From: PXAP01 sp046483315
GTDB lineage: Bacteria; Bacteroidota; Bacteroidia; Bacteroidales; PUMT01
Direction of reading: 5' to 3'
Length of the DNA stretch: 64,000 bases
Assembly: GCA_046483315.1 (NCBI GenBank)
Contig: JAWODJ010000026.1
Location: 1 to 64,000 of the forward strand
Positions 58,480 through 64,000 of this stretch are shown here, in pieces (positions within the stretch are counted from its first letter, which is position 1; each line of letters starts with the position of its first letter). The translations under genes were made by a program, and so were the position numbers. A model generated the notes under the pieces. The model did not search any database and had not been told where the DNA came from. It saw only the letters and a program-made list of their open reading frames with translations.

Positions 58480-59787
58480 ATGAGCAATATAGTGGCAATA
58501 GTAGGAAGGCCCAATGTGGGTAAGTCGACTCTTTTTAATCGCTTATGCGGTGGGAGGAAAGCTATTGTTGATGAAGTATCAGGAGTTACACGGGATCGTC
58601 ATTATGGTAAATCGGACTGGAACGGGAAGGTATTTTCTCTTATAGATACAGGAGGATACATAACCAATTCGGAAGATGTTTATGAGGATGAAATTCGTAA
58701 GCAGGTATTGCTTGCCATGGAGGAGGCAGATTCTGTTCTTTTTGTTGTAGATGTCATGAGCGGTATAACGGATCTTGATGAATCTATAGCCTCTTTATTG
58801 AGAAAAAGCAGGAAGAAGGCCATGGTAGTTGTCAATAAGGTTGATAATTCCCTGAGATATTACGATGCCAGTGTTTTCTATGGTCTCGGCCTCGGTGAGA
58901 TATACCCGGTTTCTGCGATTAACGGTTCAGGTACGGGAGAATTGCTGGATACACTTGTAAAAGATTTCTCCATCTCTGCAGATCAGGTGATATTTGATGA
59001 TATTCCGAAATTTGCAATAGTGGGCAGGCCCAATGCGGGCAAATCATCTCTTACCAATGCACTGCTTGGGGAGGATAGAAATATTGTAACTCCTGTTGCC
59101 GGCACTACAAGGGATGCAATTTATTCCCGTTATAATAAGTTTGGGCATGAGTTTTTGCTTATTGATACGGCAGGCTTGCGGAAAAGGGGTAAATCGATGG
59201 AAAATATAGAGTTTTATTCAATCATGCGCTCGGTAAGGGCGATAGAAAATTCTGATGTCTGCCTGTTGATGCTTGATGCCGTTCGTGGTATGGAAACACA
59301 GGATGTTAATATTTTTAATTTGATTGTAAGGAATAAAAAAGGGATAGTGATACTGGTAAACAAATGGGATCTTATCGATAAGAGCACCGCCTCAGTAAAG
59401 GATTTTACCAGGGTCATTAAAGAACGTATTTCACCTTTCGAAGATGTGCCTGTTATCTTTACCTCAGCACTTACCAGGCAGCGCATTCATAAAACACTAC
59501 AGACTGCTGTTGAGGTATTTCAAAGACGCAAACAAAGGATACCCACTTCAAAGCTGAATGAGATTCTCAGAAAAGCGGTCGATCAGTTTCATCCCCCGGC
59601 TGTTAAAGGTAAGCATGTCAAAATAAATTATGTAACACAACTACCTTTGGCTGTGCCTGCATTTGCTTTTTTTTGCAACCTCCCTCAATATATTAAAGAT
59701 CCGTATAAGAGGTACCTGGAGAACCGGTTAAGGGAAAATTTCAATTTCGGGGGAGTTCCTGTACAGCTTTTTTTCAGGAAAAAATAA
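58480..59787 (+). CDS. der: GTPase Der (EngA)
   Basis: A large-subunit assembly GTPase with two tandem G domains: GRPNVGKST near residue 9 and GRPNAGKSS near residue 183. Each has its own DTGG or DTAG switch and NKVD or NKWD motif. The C-terminal KH-like domain ends in VPVQLFFRKK. The length (435) is normal. It follows era by 68 bases. Confidence 0.97.
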   Translation: MSNIVAIVGRPNVGKSTLFNRLCGGRKAIVDEVSGVTRDRHYGKSDWNGKVFSLIDTGGYITNSEDVYEDEIRKQVLLAMEEADSVLFVVDVMSGITDLDESIASLLRKSRKKAMVVVNKVDNSLRYYDASVFYGLGLGEIYPVSAINGSGTGELLDTLVKDFSISADQVIFDDIPKFAIVGRPNAGKSSLTNALLGEDRNIVTPVAGTTRDAIYSRYNKFGHEFLLIDTAGLRKRGKSMENIEFYSIMRSVRAIENSDVCLLMLDAVRGMETQDVNIFNLIVRNKKGIVILVNKWDLIDKSTASVKDFTRVIKERISPFEDVPVIFTSALTRQRIHKTLQTAVEVFQRRKQRIPTSKLNEILRKAVDQFHPPAVKGKHVKINYVTQLPLAVPAFAFFCNLPQYIKDPYKRYLENRLRENFNFGGVPVQLFFRKK

Positions 59788-59860
59788 ATCCTGTTTCCGG
59801 TTACGTTTCTGATCAGTCTGTCAAATCCTTAAAGTCAGTTATAATCGCGGTTTAAAAGGT

Positions 59861-62800
59861 CTAAACCTTAATACCCATGAATAACACATCGTCTACCTGT
59901 TCCTGGTCACCTTTCCACAAATTAAAGTTATTTCGCACGTGTTCATATTGCTCTTTCATCGTTTTATCACAAATATCGGCAAGAAGGTTTTTAAGGCGTA
60001 CCATTTTGTATTTTTTTCCCAGTGGGCCTCCAAACTGATCCGGATAACCATCTGAGAAAAGGTATATAATGTCTCCGGGTTGCAGCTGGTATCCTTTATT
60101 TTCAAATTCTTTTTGTTCGGTATAATAACCTCCTATTGAATTACGGCTGCCTCTGATATATGAAAGTTCTCCCTTGTGCAGCATCATTATCGGGCGCATT
60201 GCCGATGCAAAGCGTAAATAGCGACTTTTTATATCAAACTCACAAACGGTTATGTCCATGCCGTCTGTTGATTTTCCGGTGGGGTCGATATTCTGGTTTA
60301 GTGTGCTTGTTATTTCCCTGTCGAGTGTTAAAAGGACATCCGAGGGTGAATTTACATCCGGACGCATGCAAATATCCTTGATAAGTGTTGTCCCTATCAT
60401 TGACATAAAAGCACCGGGTACTCCATGACCTGTTGAATCAGCACATACAATCAGAAATTTATTTTCATTAACTATGTCAAACCAGTAGAAGTCACCACTT
60501 ACAATATCCCGTGGCTTATAAAAGACAAATGATTCTCTGAAATTCTCCTCGATCTTGGTAATTGGCGGGAGAATGCTGGCCTGAATTCTCTGGGCATAAT
60601 TGATGCTGTCGGTTATATCCTTGTTTTTATGTTCTATTTCAGATTTTTGTTCCAGTACTTCCCTTGTTCTTATGGCGAGTTCTTTTTCTATCCTTTCTTT
60701 TTCAACGCGCAGGTTTCTTTCCCTGATTTTAATGATCAGAAACAACAGGAGCCCGACAATGGCTGCCACGGAAAGGAAGAAATACCATTTTTTCCAAATA
60801 GGCTTATCTATTCTTACTGAAATCATTAATTGTTCTCCTGTGGATAAACCCTCTGCATTGACGGCGCGCAGAAGGAATTCAAAATTTCCGTCATCAAGTC
60901 TTGGATAATACGCAAATCTTTGCCCGGAAGGATCAGACCAGTCAAGGTCATATCCTTCAAGCTTGTATTGATATTGCACTTTCTCCGGTTCGGAATAACT
61001 CAGCCCAATAAATTCTATCCTAAGCTTGTAGCTGCCGTAGGGTAATGAGATCTCATCAGTGGCTTCATAATCTTCATCAGATATTTCGATCGATGTAATA
61101 TTCAGAAGCGGAGGTTCAGCTCCGGTTCTTTCCACGGAAGGGTCATAAGATACCAGTCCCCCGGTGGTCCCAAAAAGCAGAACCCCGTCTGATGTTTTAT
61201 GGGTGGCATTAAAATTAACATCACCCCTGATAGCATTTTCAGTTCCATAGGTGCGAACAAAATATGAATCGGGATCTACCCTGCTTATGCCCAATCGGTG
61301 TCCCACCCAGATATCGCCCTGTGCCCCGGTGATCAGGCTGTAGCAATAATTTGAATGCAGGCCTTCATCTGTGGTAATCTGTACTATTGTATCATTGGTT
61401 ATTTTGATTATCCCGTTACCATTTGTTGCTGTCCACATCCTGCCTTTATTATCCTGTGCAATAGATACAAAATCAAGTTCAATCCCTGCTATCCTTTTTA
61501 CATTTTTGTTTTCTGCATCTAAAAGCCTGTTACTCCTTGTTGCGATCCAGCTGATACCTTCATTATCAAGGTATATGCTTCTTATGGAATTATGGGGTAA
61601 CCCCTCATTGGTGCTGTATCGGTTCATTTCTCCCATTATCAGGTTAAATTCCAGAACGCCGTTACTCGTAGCCGCACGAAGGATACCTTTATTACATGCA
61701 AGGTCATTAATGGTATTTTCAAGGGAGTTTGCCGAAACATGAAATTCAGTTATCTTCTGGTCATCACTATCCAGGCGGTAAATCCCGTTTCCGGCGGTTC
61801 CTATCCAGATATTATTTTCATGGCAGGATGTAATTGCAGTGACCGCATCAAAAGGCAGTCCCCGCTGCGTACCATAAAACATTGTGCTGCCGTTGTTGTT
61901 TTTTGGTATTCTCAGCAACCCGCTTTCTCCTCCAAGCCATATATGCTCCTCATCTGAGTGGACTGAAAGGACATTGTTCCCAAAAGGTTCATCGAATGAT
62001 CTGTAAAAGCTGAATGTTTCATCGCTGAGCATAGAGAGTCCGTTAAAGGTGGCAAACCAGTAATTGCCTTCAGAGTCCTGAAACACCTCGTAAACATGAT
62101 CTGATGTCAATCCGTTATTCACGGAGTATGATTTTAATTCCGGATTGCTGTCCTGGTTGAAAAAATTACCTATTCTGTATACGCCTTCTCCCCAGGTGCT
62201 GACCCATAAATTTTCCCTGTCATCGATAAAAACCGATTGTACATTGGTATATCCGTATCCGAACCGGGAGCCGGTATCTGTTGAACTGTAAAGGCCTCCC
62301 GGCCCTCTCTCAAGATGGAAAAGCCCCCTGTCCCTTGTTCCCACAAATATCCCCTTTTCATTAAAGGCAGTGACGTTTTCTATGGTGGTGGCAGGAATAT
62401 CAGATATAAGGTGTTGTCTCCCGGGTTCTTCGCCGGGAGCATAACTGTAACTGTACAAGCCCTCGAAAGTACCGATCAGTAATTCGTTGTCTCCTGCCAG
62501 CGCCATAGAAGTGATAGGGGTGGAGTGAAAACTGTCCCGGTAAAGCAGTGTATTCATATTATTATCTGCAATCAGCAGTCCGTGCTGCTGCGATGCAATT
62601 AATATGTTTCCTTCCTTATCTTCGGTTATTCCTGTTATTTTTGTCTGTATTCCTTTGTTATCAATAATTCTGATCCTGTTGTTCTCCATTACCGAGACAC
62701 TTCCGTTGTTGTGCCCGAACCAAATCCTGTTCCTTGAGTCTTTAAAACTTGTAATTACGAAATCTGCCGGCAGCGAATCGTTGGTGGGATTGGATTCAAA

Positions 62801-63019
62801 CTCAAAACCATTGAAGCGGGCAAGATCTGTTGTTGTACCAATCCACAAATAGCCTGACTGATCCTGGTTTATGGTATAAACATACCTGTGCGGTATTCCC
62901 TCTTCTATGCCAAAGTTACGAAACTGGTACTCCTGTGACTGTACAGAAACAAAAAAAATCAAGGAAATAACGGCAATACTTATTATTTTTTTTTCAGGGA
63001 AATGATCTGGCATTTTCAA
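59861..63019 (-). CDS. Periplasmic-propeller sensor with SpoIIE-type phosphatase output
   Basis: A 1052-residue signalling protein. A signal sequence (about 10-28) leads into a two-bladed beta-propeller sensor built of Reg_prop repeats (GYLWIGTTTDLARFNG-like motifs, about 45-620). A Y_Y_Y domain (about 650-730), one membrane helix (about 736-760) and a coiled coil (760-820) follow. The SpoIIE PP2C-type phosphatase domain (about 825-1050) has metal aspartates in VSGDFYW, CADSTGHGVPGAFMS, FSDGYPDQFGG and QVDDVLF. There is no histidine-kinase or DNA-binding domain. The expected output is dephosphorylation of an anti-anti-sigma factor; none is encoded nearby. It lies 17 bases after the unknown secreted gene. 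Confidence 0.92.
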   Translation of the reverse strand: MKMPDHFPEKKIISIAVISLIFFVSVQSQEYQFRNFGIEEGIPHRYVYTINQDQSGYLWIGTTTDLARFNGFEFESNPTNDSLPADFVITSFKDSRNRIWFGHNNGSVSVMENNRIRIIDNKGIQTKITGITEDKEGNILIASQQHGLLIADNNMNTLLYRDSFHSTPITSMALAGDNELLIGTFEGLYSYSYAPGEEPGRQHLISDIPATTIENVTAFNEKGIFVGTRDRGLFHLERGPGGLYSSTDTGSRFGYGYTNVQSVFIDDRENLWVSTWGEGVYRIGNFFNQDSNPELKSYSVNNGLTSDHVYEVFQDSEGNYWFATFNGLSMLSDETFSFYRSFDEPFGNNVLSVHSDEEHIWLGGESGLLRIPKNNNGSTMFYGTQRGLPFDAVTAITSCHENNIWIGTAGNGIYRLDSDDQKITEFHVSANSLENTINDLACNKGILRAATSNGVLEFNLIMGEMNRYSTNEGLPHNSIRSIYLDNEGISWIATRSNRLLDAENKNVKRIAGIELDFVSIAQDNKGRMWTATNGNGIIKITNDTIVQITTDEGLHSNYCYSLITGAQGDIWVGHRLGISRVDPDSYFVRTYGTENAIRGDVNFNATHKTSDGVLLFGTTGGLVSYDPSVERTGAEPPLLNITSIEISDEDYEATDEISLPYGSYKLRIEFIGLSYSEPEKVQYQYKLEGYDLDWSDPSGQRFAYYPRLDDGNFEFLLRAVNAEGLSTGEQLMISVRIDKPIWKKWYFFLSVAAIVGLLLFLIIKIRERNLRVEKERIEKELAIRTREVLEQKSEIEHKNKDITDSINYAQRIQASILPPITKIEENFRESFVFYKPRDIVSGDFYWFDIVNENKFLIVCADSTGHGVPGAFMSMIGTTLIKDICMRPDVNSPSDVLLTLDREITSTLNQNIDPTGKSTDGMDITVCEFDIKSRYLRFASAMRPIMMLHKGELSYIRGSRNSIGGYYTEQKEFENKGYQLQPGDIIYLFSDGYPDQFGGPLGKKYKMVRLKNLLADICDKTMKEQYEHVRNNFNLWKGDQEQVDDVLFMGIKV

Positions 63020-63036
63020 GGTAAGTTTTGAATTTG

Positions 63037-64000
63037 TTAATTGCCTCTGGGCCTGACTCCGATACTGTATTTATACTGAGGCACACCACCAATAGGAATC
63101 ACATAGAAAGGGAGTGTCTGGTCATACTGGTTGCGGATATTTATCACCACATTGTTGTTGCGCACAACAGGACTCTTCCGTTTATGGAATTGTATATCTA
63201 GAGATGTATTTAGTTCTTCTTCAACTATTTTAAATTCGTCATGTTTCCATTCATCATCACCCGAAACCGTAAGCAATTGTCCCTGCCTGGCGACCGAAAC
63301 GAGTCTGATGATGCCGTCATCATCCCAGTCAAAATTAGATATTCTTACTGATATTGTCTGTTCATCAATATACGGGTAAATATGCGATACCTGGTCCGGA
63401 TCATCCCACATCCTGAAGGTATATTCATAAGCAAAAGCATTGGCGCCTTCTATGGGGGTGTTCCGGCCGGGAGCGGTGCTGAGAAAATAACTGTAAAGAT
63501 TACCATCATCTCCTGCCACTCCCTCTGCAATTATCTTGAACACATAACCGCCAAATTGCTCCTGGAACTCACCCTCGGCCGGATTGAAGGGACCGAATGT
63601 GTACCATTTCCTGTCCCATTCGGCATCATTGCCAAAGGTTTCTGAGGCCAGAAGATTTCCGCTGCGATAATTTCCTTCAGGCTGAACCTCTCTGGCATCA
63701 GGATCAGAATGTGCACCTTCGCCCCCATAAACAGAAAAATTTGTTTCTGAATCCCAGTAGCCGTTTATCTCATCAACGGCACCACCTGTATCGGGGTCAT
63801 AAACTCTTATATAAACAGGGTCAGTATGATCTTCCGGCACGAGGAAAAAGAAAGCCTGGCTGAAATCATCATCACCCCAGGAAGTACCTGCATGCGGACT
63901 AAAGGTGACAAGGTAGGGAATATTCTCATCCTGGGCCGGAACCGGTTGTGAATAACTGTTAAAAATAGAAAACAGATAAATAAATAAAACACATATAAAA
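63037..64000 (-). CDS. Unknown secreted protein, 5' end outside window
   Basis: The frame is open to the window edge, so the start codon lies beyond 64000. The first visible residues are a hydrophobic stretch ending in a signal-peptidase-like site (FSIFNSYSQ), so about 300 residues are secreted. The mature part is acidic and beta-rich, with many Trp/Tyr/Gly-Asp turns (SPHAGTSWGDDDFSQ, ISNFDWDDDGIIRL) and ends YSIGVRPRGN. I do not recognise the family. It is 17 bases upstream of the propeller-phosphatase gene on the same strand, so it may be its operon partner. Confidence 0.75.
   Translation of the reverse strand, partial: FICVLFIYLFSIFNSYSQPVPAQDENIPYLVTFSPHAGTSWGDDDFSQAFFFLVPEDHTDPVYIRVYDPDTGGAVDEINGYWDSETNFSVYGGEGAHSDPDAREVQPEGNYRSGNLLASETFGNDAEWDRKWYTFGPFNPAEGEFQEQFGGYVFKIIAEGVAGDDGNLYSYFLSTAPGRNTPIEGANAFAYEYTFRMWDDPDQVSHIYPYIDEQTISVRISNFDWDDDGIIRLVSVARQGQLLTVSGDDEWKHDEFKIVEEELNTSLDIQFHKRKSPVVRNNNVVINIRNQYDQTLPFYVIPIGGVPQYKYSIGVRPRGN

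Noticed and set aside
59849..59867. Short inverted repeat GGTTTA/TAAACC between der and the sensor gene
   Set aside because: Only six pairs, no T-run, and it overlaps the sensor's stop codon; too weak to call a terminator.

Overview
The window looks like chromosomal DNA of a free-living Bacteroidota bacterium, probably in or near the Bacteroidales/Marinilabiliales. The evidence is a SusC/SusD outer-membrane import locus, a subtilase with a type IX secretion (Por) sorting tail, a Porin_10 porin, fused SecDF, Reg_prop/SpoIIE sensor architecture, start codons without Shine-Dalgarno sequences, and repeated promoter elements of the Bacteroidota form TAnnTTTG. I see no phage, insertion sequence, CRISPR array or obvious island. 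Most of the window is core genome with a few accessory loci.

Layout. 1-3250: end of an rRNA operon (a tRNA 3' end, 23S, 5S, terminator). 3500-9000: Porin_10 porin, MltF-type lytic transglycosylase lipoprotein, CoA-type Nudix hydrolase, LolC/E-like permease. 9150-12270: cysE-cysK followed by a NamZ-like muramidase. 12450-15470 (minus strand): secreted phosphotriesterase-like lipoprotein, haem-type bacterioferritin, class I aminotransferase. 15800-18570: valS. 18820-25750: a sugar-oxidation neighbourhood with a DUF1080 lipoprotein and Tat-exported Gfo/Idh oxidoreductase divergent from a cytosolic Gfo/Idh, then a convergent TonB-dependent receptor. 25860-29460: pdxH, tRNA-Leu(TAA), tRNA-Gly(GCC), mutS.

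29690-40900: a nutrient-import locus. It holds SusC, SusD and an unknown lipoprotein, then a terminator, a second SusD-like lipoprotein with no SusC, a small lipocalin-like lipoprotein and a large T9SS-exported subtilase. There is no glycoside hydrolase, which suggests a peptide or protein substrate.

40945-48710 (minus strand): a Lys9-like saccharopine dehydrogenase, then an envelope-biogenesis operon read secDF-tatA-Ca/Na antiporter-lolD-TIGR02757. The TatA carries five 24-residue repeats. 48964-54470: mdh, then a MacA/permease/TolC export operon that has no ATPase. 54960-59790: glmM, divergent from an RluB-like pseudouridine synthase, era and der. 59860-64000: a large periplasmic-propeller sensor with a SpoIIE-type phosphatase output, and upstream of it an unknown secreted protein whose 5' end lies outside the window.

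No clearly new defence or mobile system is visible. The parts most worth following up are the peptide-import/protease locus, the exported 3-keto-sugar-like cluster, the repeat-bearing TatA, the ATPase-less exporter, and the sensor/unknown-protein pair at the right edge.
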